Under the pieces are notes generated by a model that worked only from the letters and a program-made list of their open reading frames with translations, made no database searches and was not told where the DNA came from. Made by a program: the position numbers and the translations under genes. This document shows positions 52,445 through 62,046 of a DNA stretch of 64,000 nt, one piece after another. Origin of the DNA: Aerococcus christensenii (GTDB lineage: Bacteria; Bacillota; Bacilli; Lactobacillales; Aerococcaceae); contig NZ_CP014159.1 of assembly GCF_001543105.1 (NCBI RefSeq), positions 248,001 to 312,000 on the forward strand. The letters run 5' to 3'. Position 1 is the first letter of the stretch. Every line of letters begins with the position of its first letter.

Positions 52445-53470
52445 TTAGTCTTTCACTTCAACCACTGATCGAACTAATTGATAAATGAAATTTTCAGCGC
52501 TGAAAATTTGTAAATCATCCATAGCTTCTCCAAGTCCAATTAACTTCACGGGAAGATCTAATTCATAACGAATAGCAAAAATAACCCCACCTTTAGCCGT
52601 TCCATCTAACTTCGTCAGAACTAATCCTGTTAAATCTACTGTTTTATGGAATTCTTTGGCTTGAACGAGCGCATTTTGTCCAGTTGTCGCATCTAAAACC
52701 AACAAAGTCTCGTGAGGGGCAGAAGGGATTTCTCTTTTGATTACTCGATTCATTTTTTCTAATTCATTCATCAAGTTGACCTTGTTTTGCAATCGACCGG
52801 CCGTATCAATGAGCAAGTAATCGTATCCTTCAGTTTGGGCTTTTTTCATCGCATCATAGACTACGGCTGAAGGATCTCCATTTTCTTTGCCGATCACCAC
52901 TGGAACATCTAAGCGTTCTCCCCATTTCATCAATTGTTCAACAGCGCCTGCCCGAAAAGTATCGCCCGCAGCGAGAAGGACTTTCTTACCTTGGCTGGCA
53001 TAGCGATAAGCCATTTTAGCAATCGTTGTTGTTTTCCCTACACCGTTGACGCCAACAAAGAGATAAACCGTTGGGCCTTCTTCATTTTCTTGAAGAACAA
53101 CCTTTCCTTCTTCTCCCTTATCATAGATTCGAATGAGTTCTTCAATAACTGTTTGCTTGACTTCTTCTCCTTGGGTAATGCCTTTTCTTTGGATAGCTTC
53201 TCTGACAGCATCTGACAAGGCTAAAGTCATATCAAAACCCACATCGCTTGTTATCAAAGTTTCCTCTAAATCATCAAAGAAATCTTCATCCACTTCACGA
53301 AATCCTGCAAACAAATCATTCATTTTTTGAGAAAAAGTTTTACGAGTTTTTTCAACCCCCTTATCGTATTTCTCAAAAATAATTTTCTCTTCTTCACTCG
53401 ATTTCGTTTGATGGGTTAAAGCGGGATCTTCTCCTGTAAACGCTTGTTTAATTCGATCAAATAAGCCCAT
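52445..53470 (-). CDS. ftsY: Signal recognition particle receptor FtsY
   Basis: The 341-residue SRP receptor has an N domain (about 30-125) and G domain with GVNGVGKTTTIAKMA (about 140-154), DTFRAGAVEQL, DTAGRLQNK and TKLDGTAKGG. The short acidic N-terminus is typical of Gram-positive FtsY. AAAGGAG precedes the ATG. It lies 2 nt after the HAD gene, 4 nt away from overlap, and is probably cotranscribed with it. Confidence 0.96.
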   Translation of the reverse strand: MGLFDRIKQAFTGEDPALTHQTKSSEEEKIIFEKYDKGVEKTRKTFSQKMNDLFAGFREVDEDFFDDLEETLITSDVGFDMTLALSDAVREAIQRKGITQGEEVKQTVIEELIRIYDKGEEGKVVLQENEEGPTVYLFVGVNGVGKTTTIAKMAYRYASQGKKVLLAAGDTFRAGAVEQLMKWGERLDVPVVIGKENGDPSAVVYDAMKKAQTEGYDYLLIDTAGRLQNKVNLMNELEKMNRVIKREIPSAPHETLLVLDATTGQNALVQAKEFHKTVDLTGLVLTKLDGTAKGGVIFAIRYELDLPVKLIGLGEAMDDLQIFSAENFIYQLVRSVVEVKD

Positions 53471-53472
53471 TT

Positions 53473-54294
53473 TTATTTCTCCTTTTTGTCCAATATAAAA
53501 CGATGAATAGCGTGAGCCACACCGTCTTCCCCATTACTCTTTGTCACATAAGTCGCATGGGCCTTCACTTCATCACTAGCATTAGCCATAGCGACTCCTG
53601 TTCCTGCCCACTCTAACATTGCAAGGTCATTTTGTTCATCCCCAATAGCCATCACTTCTGCTGCTTGAATTCCTAAATATTGACTCAGAGCTTCTAGTCC
53701 GGTTCCCTTATCAATTCCCTTAGGCATCACTTCCAATTGGTAAGGATGCGACTGCATCACAGAATAAGTTTGACTTAACCAAGCAGGCAAGTTCTTGATT
53801 TGACTTTGAAGATGTTCTTCTTCTGTATTAACAACAATTTTATAAAAATGATAGTCTTCCTGTAAATCATCCGACTGGTAAGAATAGAAAGGCATATAAG
53901 TCGTCAATTGATCATAGGTGCCTGGCCAGTCCTTAGGATAATGCATACGATAAGCGGCATCGATGCCCACCGCATCCACAGGTAAGTCTAACTCTTGCAT
54001 AACCGCTTCGATCTTTTTCAAATCTTCTCTTTTCATGATTGTTTCAGAAATCACTTCTCGAGATTGATTTCTTAATACCAAACCGCCATTATAGGTAATA
54101 CTATAATGATCAGAGCTATTCATTTGACATTGATCCAAGACAAATTGAATGCCTTCAATAGGGCGTCCTGTACAGATAACCACTTCCACTCCGGAGTGAA
54201 TAGCTTGTTGTATGCTTTGACTATTCGCTTCACTAATCGTTTTATCGTCCCTTAAAAGGGTACCATCTAAATCAATCGCTATTAATTTTATCAT
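53473..54294 (-). CDS. Cof-type HAD-superfamily phosphatase
   Basis: A 273-residue HAD hydrolase of the Cof/YidA type. Motif I is IAIDLDGTLL, motif II is VVICTGRP, motif III is the Lys in MPKGIDKGTG and motif IV is MAIGDEQNDLAML. The C2 cap lies between motifs II and III. Such enzymes dephosphorylate sugar phosphates or FMN-like compounds. The precise substrate is unknown. I chose the ATG at 54294 over the TTG four codons earlier, which lies too close to AGGAG. Confidence 0.87.
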   Translation of the reverse strand: MIKLIAIDLDGTLLRDDKTISEANSQSIQQAIHSGVEVVICTGRPIEGIQFVLDQCQMNSSDHYSITYNGGLVLRNQSREVISETIMKREDLKKIEAVMQELDLPVDAVGIDAAYRMHYPKDWPGTYDQLTTYMPFYSYQSDDLQEDYHFYKIVVNTEEEHLQSQIKNLPAWLSQTYSVMQSHPYQLEVMPKGIDKGTGLEALSQYLGIQAAEVMAIGDEQNDLAMLEWAGTGVAMANASDEVKAHATYVTKSNGEDGVAHAIHRFILDKKEK

Positions 54295-54391
54295 AGACTC
54301 TTTCAAGCTCCTTCTTTGGCTTATTTTTGCTAGGCTTTATTATACCATGTCCTCCGTTTGATAAAGGCAAAGGTGCCGCGTAAACTTTCAT

Positions 54392-57300
54392 TTAGTCTGT
54401 TAGATCGGCAACATCCTCTAATCGTACAGAGGCTAATTTAGATACCCCCCGTTCTTGCATCGTCACCCCATAAAGAATATTGGCGGATTGCATGGTTCCT
54501 TTTCTGTGTGAAATCACGATAAACTGTGTTTTCTCTGAAAAGTCTTGCAAATACTTGCCATAACGAGCCACATTATTATCATCCAAAGCAGCTTCTACTT
54601 CATCCAGAATCGAAAATGGAACAGTTTTGACATCTAAGATCGCAAACAAAAGCGCTATCGCCGTTAAAGCACGCTCCCCACCAGATAGCAAGCTTAATAA
54701 TTGGAGACGTTTGCCTGGCGGTTGGGCCATAATCTCAATTCCTGTATGTAAAAGATCTCCTTCATCAGTTAAACGTAAGCTTGCTTTTCCTCCTCCAAAT
54801 AGAGCAGGGAAAATCCGTTCAAAGGCCTGTTGAATAGCTCCAAAAGTTTCTTTAAAGCGTTCTGAAACTTCTGTATCCATCTCCTCTATCGTTTGGTATA
54901 AATTATTCATGGCCTCTAAGATGTCATCCCGTTGTTTGATCATAAATTCGTATCTTGTATGAACTTCTTCATATTCTTCAATCGAAGCAAGATTCACAGG
55001 ACCTAATTGGTCAATTTGACGTTTGAGTAAACGAACTCTATTCGAGGCTTCTTCAACAGAAATTTTTAAATCACTCACTTCTCTCGCTCGCTCATACGTT
55101 AGCCCGTACTCTTCACGCAACTGCTCTAAGTGATTGTCAATGGCAACTTCATACCGACCGGCAGAAGCTTCCAATTTGGCCAATTTTTGCAAGAGAGATT
55201 GGAGCCCTTGATTGAGTTCTTTGTAAGCCTCATCATGTTCAGCTTGTTGATTTTGCATGACCCGCCGTTCAGATTTAGCGGTATGCAATTGTTTTTCTAA
55301 TTGCTTTTTCTCATCCAACAAAGCTTGATAAGTCGTCTCAAGTTGAGAGAGGGAACTCTCTTCTTCCCCACTATGACTCTCCAACTCTTCAAGATAGTTT
55401 TCTAAATGAGTAATTTCTTCTTGACTAGAGGCTAGCTGCTGATCTTTTTCGCAATAAGCGATACGAGTTTGTTTAAGTTGTTCCTTTAAGACTGCCAAAG
55501 TCGTGCTAATTTCTTGATAATCTTTTTGAATTTGTGCTTCTTGAAGGGATTTTTCTTCTTCAGACATCCGCTGATGATCCATTTGCTGTTTGAGGGTGGT
55601 TAAGTGATGCGTTAAGTCTTCCAGAGAATCTTGCTTAGCTTGCAAGTCTTGTTGACTATCTTCCCTATCTTGAGAAAGAACAGTCTCATCATACTCTCCC
55701 GCTTGCAACTCTTTAATCACTTCTTGCAAGCGCTCATTGAGGGACTCTTCTTTTTCTTTAAGCCGCCGCTCTTCAAAGCGACTTTCATCGCCTTCTTTTT
55801 GTAAGGTCAAAAGCTCTTCTTGTAGAGCTTTTAAGTGAGAAGTAGCAGCTTCAAGCTGGTCTTCTTCTTCATGAAGGGACTGCGTTAACTGGTCAATAGA
55901 AGCTTGAAGTTGGCGCAGTTGATTTTTTCGAGAGAGCAGTCCCCCTTGCTTTTGCTTCGTAGCTCCCCCAGTAAGTGATCCCCCCGCATTAACTACATCT
56001 CCCGCAAGAGTAACCACCCGATAGCGGTAATGAATTTTTTTAGCAATTTGTCGCGCATATGTGAGATCCTGTGCCACCAAGATTTGTCCCATCAGATTCT
56101 CCATAATCGTCTTATACAAGGACTGGTAAGACACTAAATCGACTAATACGCCTAAGAAGCCATGCTCTTTGACCAGTTGAAGTTTTTGATCTCGAGGAAT
56201 AGATCGACTTTTAATCGTATCTAAAGGTAGGAAGGTGGCTCGCCCTGCCTTTTTCTCTCGTAGACGTTTAATGATAGCTTGAGCCGAAGCGCCACTATCC
56301 GTCACAATATTTTGCATGGCTCCCCCTAAAGCGACTTCACAAGCAAGTGCATACTCTTCTGGAACTTCTAAGAGTTGAGCAACGGCTCCATGCATCCCTG
56401 AGAATTGTGCTTTCATAGCCAGCGCATTCTTGACCCCAAAATAAAAACCATCATGATGATCTGCTAAGGCTTGTAAGCTATCTTTTTGGGCTTTTTTCTG
56501 CAAAAGAGCAGTCGTCGTTTGCTGATAGCCAGCCTTTAGTTTCTCCACTTGCTTCTTTTTTTCAGTGAATGCTTGGGCTTTTTCTTGATAAGTTTTTACC
56601 AAAGAACGGACATGGTCGCTCGCTTCTTGCCAAGCTTTTTGATGAGCATTAACTTGATCCGCAAACGCCTTCTTCTGAGCTTCTTGCTCTTCTTTCCGCT
56701 TTTGAAGCCGCAAATTCTGCTGCTCATATTGGTCAAGATCTTTTTGTATTTGTTGAATCTGATTTTTTAAATCAGATTCTCTTTGTAGAAGGCTGATATA
56801 GTCATTTCGCAAGCTTTCTAAGTCTATCCCCTCTTCTTGCTTAATCTGCTGAAGGGATTCCTTCATGCGATCATAGAGGGCCTGCTTAGCTTCGACTTCC
56901 TCTTGTTGTTTTCTTTCCTTTGCTTGAAGGGCGTTAGCTTCATCCTTTTGTTGATCCAATCTCGTCTTCAACTGTTCCAAAGTTTGCTGCTGACTTTGTT
57001 GGTTAAGGAATTGATATTCTTTTTTTTGATTGGCTATTTGGATACGACTAGATGCTTTTTCTGCTTTTTGAACGACTTGAACGTAAGCTGCATTTAACTG
57101 ATTAACTTTCATTTCGCTCTGGTCCAATTGAACTTGATCGTCGGCTAATTGCTCTTGTAAGTGCTCAAAAGCTTGACGTTTTTCTTCATGTTCTTTTTGA
57201 TAAGCTTCTAAGTCTTTTTTAGTCAGTTGCCATTTTTCATTTAAAGTTTCAATTTGAACAGCTGTTAAAGCAATTTCAATTTCACTTAATTCCTTCTTCT

Positions 57301-57952
57301 TGATTTGATAACTCTCAGCAGCTTCTTTCTGAAGGCGAAGAGGCTCTAGACGTCCTTCAATTTCATGGACAATATCTTTTATCCGATTCAAATTTTCATG
57401 AGCTTTGAGAAGCTTGCGTTCAGCTTCTTGCTTACGCGATTTATATTTCATCACACCTGCAGCTTCTTCAAAAATTGCCCGTCTCTCTTCAGGCTTTTGA
57501 GAGAAAATCTCTTCTACTTTTCCTTGAGAAATAATAGAAAAAGATTCTTTACCAACTCCGGTGTCCATCATTAACTGCGTAATATCTTTTAGCCGACAAG
57601 CTTTCTCATTAATTTGATAAAGACTTTCACCGTTCCGGGTATAACGACGACTAATGCTGACTTGGTCGACCTCTGGCATCAAGATATGATTCTTATTATC
57701 AAAAATCAAAGAAACTTGCGCATACTGAGATTGACGCCTTTGGGAAGAACCGGCAAACACAACATCATCCATTCGTTTCCCACGTAAAGATTTTGCAGAC
57801 TGTTCACCTAATACCCACTTAATCGCTTCTATAATATTCGATTTTCCAGATCCATTCGGTCCAATAATTGCAGTAAAGCCTTTATCCAATTCAATTCTTG
57901 TTTTATCTGCAAAGCTCTTAAAGCCTACCATTTCAATTGCTTTTAAATACAC
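54392..57952 (-). CDS. smc: Chromosome segregation protein SMC
   Basis: The 1186-residue condensin ATPase has Walker A GPNGSGKSNI (about 32-41), and two long coiled coils (about 165-500 and 665-1000). The hinge sits at about 510-660 with a Gly-rich segment NAGGSLTGGATKQKQGG. The C-terminal head has LSGGERALTAIALLFAIL and Walker B FSILDEVEAALDD. A GTG start with AGGAGAAG upstream is used. It works with ScpA and ScpB, also in this window. It lies 12 nt after rnc. Confidence 0.97.
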   Translation of the reverse strand: MYLKAIEMVGFKSFADKTRIELDKGFTAIIGPNGSGKSNIIEAIKWVLGEQSAKSLRGKRMDDVVFAGSSQRRQSQYAQVSLIFDNKNHILMPEVDQVSISRRYTRNGESLYQINEKACRLKDITQLMMDTGVGKESFSIISQGKVEEIFSQKPEERRAIFEEAAGVMKYKSRKQEAERKLLKAHENLNRIKDIVHEIEGRLEPLRLQKEAAESYQIKKKELSEIEIALTAVQIETLNEKWQLTKKDLEAYQKEHEEKRQAFEHLQEQLADDQVQLDQSEMKVNQLNAAYVQVVQKAEKASSRIQIANQKKEYQFLNQQSQQQTLEQLKTRLDQQKDEANALQAKERKQQEEVEAKQALYDRMKESLQQIKQEEGIDLESLRNDYISLLQRESDLKNQIQQIQKDLDQYEQQNLRLQKRKEEQEAQKKAFADQVNAHQKAWQEASDHVRSLVKTYQEKAQAFTEKKKQVEKLKAGYQQTTTALLQKKAQKDSLQALADHHDGFYFGVKNALAMKAQFSGMHGAVAQLLEVPEEYALACEVALGGAMQNIVTDSGASAQAIIKRLREKKAGRATFLPLDTIKSRSIPRDQKLQLVKEHGFLGVLVDLVSYQSLYKTIMENLMGQILVAQDLTYARQIAKKIHYRYRVVTLAGDVVNAGGSLTGGATKQKQGGLLSRKNQLRQLQASIDQLTQSLHEEEDQLEAATSHLKALQEELLTLQKEGDESRFEERRLKEKEESLNERLQEVIKELQAGEYDETVLSQDREDSQQDLQAKQDSLEDLTHHLTTLKQQMDHQRMSEEEKSLQEAQIQKDYQEISTTLAVLKEQLKQTRIAYCEKDQQLASSQEEITHLENYLEELESHSGEEESSLSQLETTYQALLDEKKQLEKQLHTAKSERRVMQNQQAEHDEAYKELNQGLQSLLQKLAKLEASAGRYEVAIDNHLEQLREEYGLTYERAREVSDLKISVEEASNRVRLLKRQIDQLGPVNLASIEEYEEVHTRYEFMIKQRDDILEAMNNLYQTIEEMDTEVSERFKETFGAIQQAFERIFPALFGGGKASLRLTDEGDLLHTGIEIMAQPPGKRLQLLSLLSGGERALTAIALLFAILDVKTVPFSILDEVEAALDDNNVARYGKYLQDFSEKTQFIVISHRKGTMQSANILYGVTMQERGVSKLASVRLEDVADLTD

Positions 57953-57964
57953 AAGACACTTCTC

Positions 57965-58663
57965 CTATTTTTGCTTTTCTACCTTATCCAAGGCCTCCTT
58001 AGCTGCTGCTTGTTCAGCCATCTTCTTAGAACTTCCGCTTCCATGTCCAATCACTTGACCATTCAAAGAAACCTCTACATCGAAATTTTTTTGATGAGAG
58101 GGGCCAGTTTCTTTGACAATTTCATAAGAAAGATGAATTTGCCCATTTTTTTGAAGTTCTTCTTGTAAGGCCGTTTTATTATCTCGATGATCTTTAAATT
58201 CGCCGCTCTCGATCTTAGGATAAACGGTTTGCTTTAAAAATTCCTCAACAGCATCTAACCCAAGATCGAGATATAAAGCCCCTACAACAGCTTCAAATAA
58301 ATCACATAGTAGGGATGGACGCTTACGTCCACCATTTGCTTCTTCCCCATGTCCTAATCGAATAAATTGATCAAAGCCGCATTCCTTGCACCGTAATGAA
58401 AAAGAATCTTCACACACAATCAAGGCCCGCATACGAGACAAGTCTCCTTCTGGCAACTGAGGATAATGTTTATAAAGATAGGTGGATACCAATAATTCAA
58501 GAACAGCATCTCCTAAATATTCAATACGTTCATTATCCTCTAATTCTTCCATTTTTTTCTCATTCATATATGAAGAATGCGTCAAAGCAATATGGTAAGG
58601 TGCATCCTCTTGAATCACCAGACCAAATCGATTTTTAAATAAATCCCTAATATTGTCACACAT
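57965..58663 (-). CDS. rnc: Ribonuclease III
   Basis: Cleaves double-stranded RNA in rRNA processing. The 232-residue protein has the signature NERIEYLGDAVLELLVS (about 38-54), a second catalytic segment LCDLFEAVVGALYLDLG, and a C-terminal dsRNA-binding domain (about 155-225; NKTALQEELQKNGQ, GSGSSKKMAEQAAAKEAL). I chose the ATG at 58663 because AAAGGAGG lies just upstream. It sits between acpP and smc as in Bacillus. Confidence 0.96.
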   Translation of the reverse strand: MCDNIRDLFKNRFGLVIQEDAPYHIALTHSSYMNEKKMEELEDNERIEYLGDAVLELLVSTYLYKHYPQLPEGDLSRMRALIVCEDSFSLRCKECGFDQFIRLGHGEEANGGRKRPSLLCDLFEAVVGALYLDLGLDAVEEFLKQTVYPKIESGEFKDHRDNKTALQEELQKNGQIHLSYEIVKETGPSHQKNFDVEVSLNGQVIGHGSGSSKKMAEQAAAKEALDKVEKQK

Positions 58664-58691
58664 ACAAAATCCTCCTTTACCGTCGCATCTT

Positions 58692-58934
58692 TTATTCACA
58701 GTTCGGATGAATCGCTTCTAAAAGATCGCCTATCGTTTCAATATTTTCAACTGTTTTATCACTAATATTATGACCGAATCGATCCTCTAGCGTCATTACA
58801 AATTCTACCACATCTAGAGAATCCGCTCCTAAATCTTCTTTGAATCGAGTTTCAGCGGTTATTTTATCATCTTCAATGCCGTAACGATCTACGATCATTT
58901 CTCGAATGGCTTGTAATCGGGTCTCTTTACTCAT
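58692..58934 (-). CDS. acpP: Acyl carrier protein
   Basis: The 80-residue ACP carries growing fatty acids. The phosphopantetheine attachment serine is S39 in DLGADSLDVVEFVM. Helical pattern and acidic character are typical. The start overlaps the end of plsX by 8 nt, so the two are coupled. Confidence 0.96.
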   Translation of the reverse strand: MSKETRLQAIREMIVDRYGIEDDKITAETRFKEDLGADSLDVVEFVMTLEDRFGHNISDKTVENIETIGDLLEAIHPNCE

Positions 58935-59961
58935 TTTCTCTCTCTTCTTCCTTAACGGATGCCATACTTTTCAGTTCTTCAGCCAGCGCTTGGTACATCC
59001 CTGAATTTACAATTTTATAAGTTTGACGAAGGGTCGCCAAAACCGTTTGAGCAGAAGCATTGCCATGGCACTTAATCACTGGGGCCTTTACTCCAAATAA
59101 AGTCGCTCCTCCTGCCGTATCTGGATTAAAGGACTGTAAGGCTTCTTTTAAGGTTCCTTTAATCAACAAGCCTCCCAATTTGGTTTTCAAATCTCCTGAC
59201 TTGATGGTTGTTTTTAAAAGTTGCAACAAATGCGTTGCGGTTCCTTCAATTGCTTTTAACACAGCATTTCCTGTAAAGCCATCAGAAACTACTACATCAC
59301 AAACGCCGCCTAAAAGATCGCGGGACTCTACATTTCCAATAAAATGAATGCCTTCAGTTTCTTTTAGCAAGGCATATGCTTCCTTGGTGAGATGGTTACC
59401 TTTACTATCTTCAGTACCATTATTCAATAAACCTACTCGGGGTTGAGCGATTCCTAACACTTCTTGGGCGTATCGACTCCCCATTAAAGCATTTTGTTGA
59501 AATTGTTTAGCTTTAGAATCTGCGTTAGCTCCCATATCTACTAAAACAAACTGATGGGAAGGATCTGTCAAATTAGGCAAAGTCCCTAATAAAGCTGGTC
59601 TTGAGATTCCCCTAATTCGACCAACAATGATCGTCCCCGCCGCTAAAATTGCCCCTGTATTTCCTGCTGACACCAAAGCGTCCGCTTGACCATCTTTTAC
59701 AGCACGGGCAGCCACCATCATCGAAGATTGTTTTTTTCTTCGAACAGCCTTTACGGGCTCATCTTCAAACTGAATCACTTGATCACAATGAATAATTTCA
59801 ATGTTGGAAGGACGTTCATTTTTTAAATAAGGCGCAATTTCTTCAGATTTCCCATAAAGCTGAATCGTCATCTCAGGAAACTCTTTAGCAGCTAATAGCG
59901 CCCCTTCAACAATAGCACCAGGTGCGTTGTCTCCACCCATGGCATCCACAGCAATTTTCAT
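58927..59961 (-). CDS. plsX: Phosphate acyltransferase PlsX
   Basis: PlsX makes acyl-phosphate from acyl-ACP for phosphatidic acid synthesis. The 344-residue protein has MKIAVDAMGGDNAPGAIVEGA, ALVSAGNTGAILA, RPALLGTLP, VLVDMGANADSK and the late VVSDGFTGNAVLKAIEGTA. AAAGGAAG precedes the ATG. The neighbouring fapR, fabD and fabG of Bacillus are absent here. Confidence 0.96.
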   Translation of the reverse strand: MKIAVDAMGGDNAPGAIVEGALLAAKEFPEMTIQLYGKSEEIAPYLKNERPSNIEIIHCDQVIQFEDEPVKAVRRKKQSSMMVAARAVKDGQADALVSAGNTGAILAAGTIIVGRIRGISRPALLGTLPNLTDPSHQFVLVDMGANADSKAKQFQQNALMGSRYAQEVLGIAQPRVGLLNNGTEDSKGNHLTKEAYALLKETEGIHFIGNVESRDLLGGVCDVVVSDGFTGNAVLKAIEGTATHLLQLLKTTIKSGDLKTKLGGLLIKGTLKEALQSFNPDTAGGATLFGVKAPVIKCHGNASAQTVLATLRQTYKIVNSGMYQALAEELKSMASVKEEERENE

Positions 59962-59986
59962 AATTTTTTCTTCCTTTCGTTTATCC

Positions 59987-62035
59987 TTAGGCTTGATATT
60001 TTCCGATGTTTTCTTCTAACCATCTGAGCAAAAGGGGATAAGCTTTTGGATGATCTTTGAAATAAGAAACAAAACGCTCCGCATCTTGGCGAGCCGCCTC
60101 TAAAATGGATTGGTCTTCAATAGGATCTGCTAAAGCAAATTCTGGCCAACCACTTTGTTTCGTTCCAAAATAATCTCCTGCTCCTCTTAGTTCCAAATCT
60201 TTCTGACTTAAATAGAAACCATCTGTTGACTCCGTCATAATTTTCATACGTTCTTTGCCATTAGAACTATTAGGCATCGCCATCAGTAGACAATAAGAAG
60301 GGGCGGACCCTCTCCCTACTCTACCTCGCAATTGATGAAGTTGAGCCAATCCAAAACGATCTGCATCCAAAATCACCATCACTGTGGCATTTGGAACATT
60401 CACGCCCACTTCAACAACTGTGGTCGCTACCAGAATTTGCACCCTGTTTTCAGAGAACTCTTTCATCACCTGTTCTTTTTCATCACCAGTCAGTTGCCCA
60501 TGAAGAAGCCCTACTTGAAATTGATTTTTAAACCTAGAGTGATAATCTTCATAAACCGCTTGTGCATTTTCTGCTTCGATTTTTTCAGATTCTCCAACTA
60601 AAGAGCAGATGATATAAGCTTGATGTCCCTTCTTTAACTCTTCTCGTAACAAATGATCCCCTTGCTCCATTTGATCCGTTTTTAGCCATAACGTCTTAAT
60701 CGCTCGTCTTCCTATCGGCATTTCAGTTAATTGAGAAACTTCCATATCTCCCATAATTGTAATTTCTAAAGTCCTAGGAATAGGTGTAGCTGTCATATAC
60801 AAAACATTAGGAACTTGCTCTTTATTTTTATCAATTAATTTTTGTCTTTGTTTTACTCCAAAACGATGCTGTTCATCAATAATCACTAACCCTAACTTAT
60901 GAAAAACCACTTCTTCTTGAAAGAGCGCATGGGTTCCAATAACACATGGCAATTCTCCTGAAGAAAGTCCTTCTAAAATCCGCCTTTTTTCTTTAGCAGG
61001 CGTAGATCCACTCAAAAGTGCCACCTTAATATTCAACTTTTCAAAAAAGGAAGAGGCGGCTTGAAAATGTTGATCTGCTAAAATTTCTGTAGGTATCATC
61101 AAAGCCCCTTGGTAGCCCGCATTAACAACAGCCGCCAAAACTACAAGGGCGATAATCGTTTTCCCGCTACCGACATCTCCTTGAAGAAGCCGATTCATTG
61201 GATAAGGTTGAAGGAGATCAAAACAAAGCTGATTAATCACAGACTTTTGCCCATCTGTTAATTCAAAGGGAATAGTTTGAATACAAGCACGTAGCCACTG
61301 ATTATCATAATGAGCTTGTACCCCATTAAGGTTTCTATGCCGCAAGTATTTTCTCCATCTCATTCTCAAAGCGTAGAGGAACAGTTCCTGATATTTAATC
61401 TGCCGACGAGCCGCTGAACTTTCTTCTTGATCTTTTGGAAAGTGAATGCCTCTTATCGCTTCTTTATGCGTCAAAAAATGATAATGCTGAGTAAGTTCCA
61501 CAGGAAGTAATTCAGGAATAAGATCTCCGTAACTGTCTAAAGCAAGAGACACCCATTTTTTCAATTCTGTCTGGGAAAGCCCTTTTGTTGTATGGTAAAC
61601 ACACGCTAGTTCTTCTTGATCTTTTGGGTCAGCCGAAATATTCAAAATTTTAAAGCCATTAAGCTGTTGCTTAATCTGATCATAAACCCCATAAATCACG
61701 AGTTGACAATCAGGTTGAACCTGCTTTTTGAGATATGGTTGATTAAAGAAATTGACATTGATCACCGCTTCTTGAACCTTAAAACGAAAATGAAGGCGAC
61801 TACCTTTGCGGCCTCTAAAGTAGTGCACAACGGGAGCTGTGACCACTATACCGCTCAGTGTCGCCTTTTGATTATTTTCTAATTCTTCAACGGATTTTAC
61901 CGACAAATCCTCATAACGAAAAGGAAATTGGCACAACAAATCATAGATCGTTTCAATTCCAAGTCGCTTTAAAAGCTCTTCTTTTTTAGGACCTACGCCT
62001 GGCAAAACACTTACTGGATCTGTGATTTGTCGCAT
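59987..62035 (-). CDS. recG: ATP-dependent DNA helicase RecG
   Basis: RecG remodels stalled forks and branched DNA. The 682-residue protein has an N-terminal wedge/OB domain (about 1-180; SVLPGVGPKKEELLKRLGI). The helicase core has GDVGSGKTIIALV (about 288-300), IIDEQHRFGV (DEQH box), TATPIPRTL and QLRGRVGRGSAPSYCLLM. AGGAGGAA precedes the ATG. It is between the luciferase-like gene and plsX. Confidence 0.97.
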   Translation of the reverse strand: MRQITDPVSVLPGVGPKKEELLKRLGIETIYDLLCQFPFRYEDLSVKSVEELENNQKATLSGIVVTAPVVHYFRGRKGSRLHFRFKVQEAVINVNFFNQPYLKKQVQPDCQLVIYGVYDQIKQQLNGFKILNISADPKDQEELACVYHTTKGLSQTELKKWVSLALDSYGDLIPELLPVELTQHYHFLTHKEAIRGIHFPKDQEESSAARRQIKYQELFLYALRMRWRKYLRHRNLNGVQAHYDNQWLRACIQTIPFELTDGQKSVINQLCFDLLQPYPMNRLLQGDVGSGKTIIALVVLAAVVNAGYQGALMIPTEILADQHFQAASSFFEKLNIKVALLSGSTPAKEKRRILEGLSSGELPCVIGTHALFQEEVVFHKLGLVIIDEQHRFGVKQRQKLIDKNKEQVPNVLYMTATPIPRTLEITIMGDMEVSQLTEMPIGRRAIKTLWLKTDQMEQGDHLLREELKKGHQAYIICSLVGESEKIEAENAQAVYEDYHSRFKNQFQVGLLHGQLTGDEKEQVMKEFSENRVQILVATTVVEVGVNVPNATVMVILDADRFGLAQLHQLRGRVGRGSAPSYCLLMAMPNSSNGKERMKIMTESTDGFYLSQKDLELRGAGDYFGTKQSGWPEFALADPIEDQSILEAARQDAERFVSYFKDHPKAYPLLLRWLEENIGKYQA

Positions 62036-62046
62036 TGCCTTTCCTC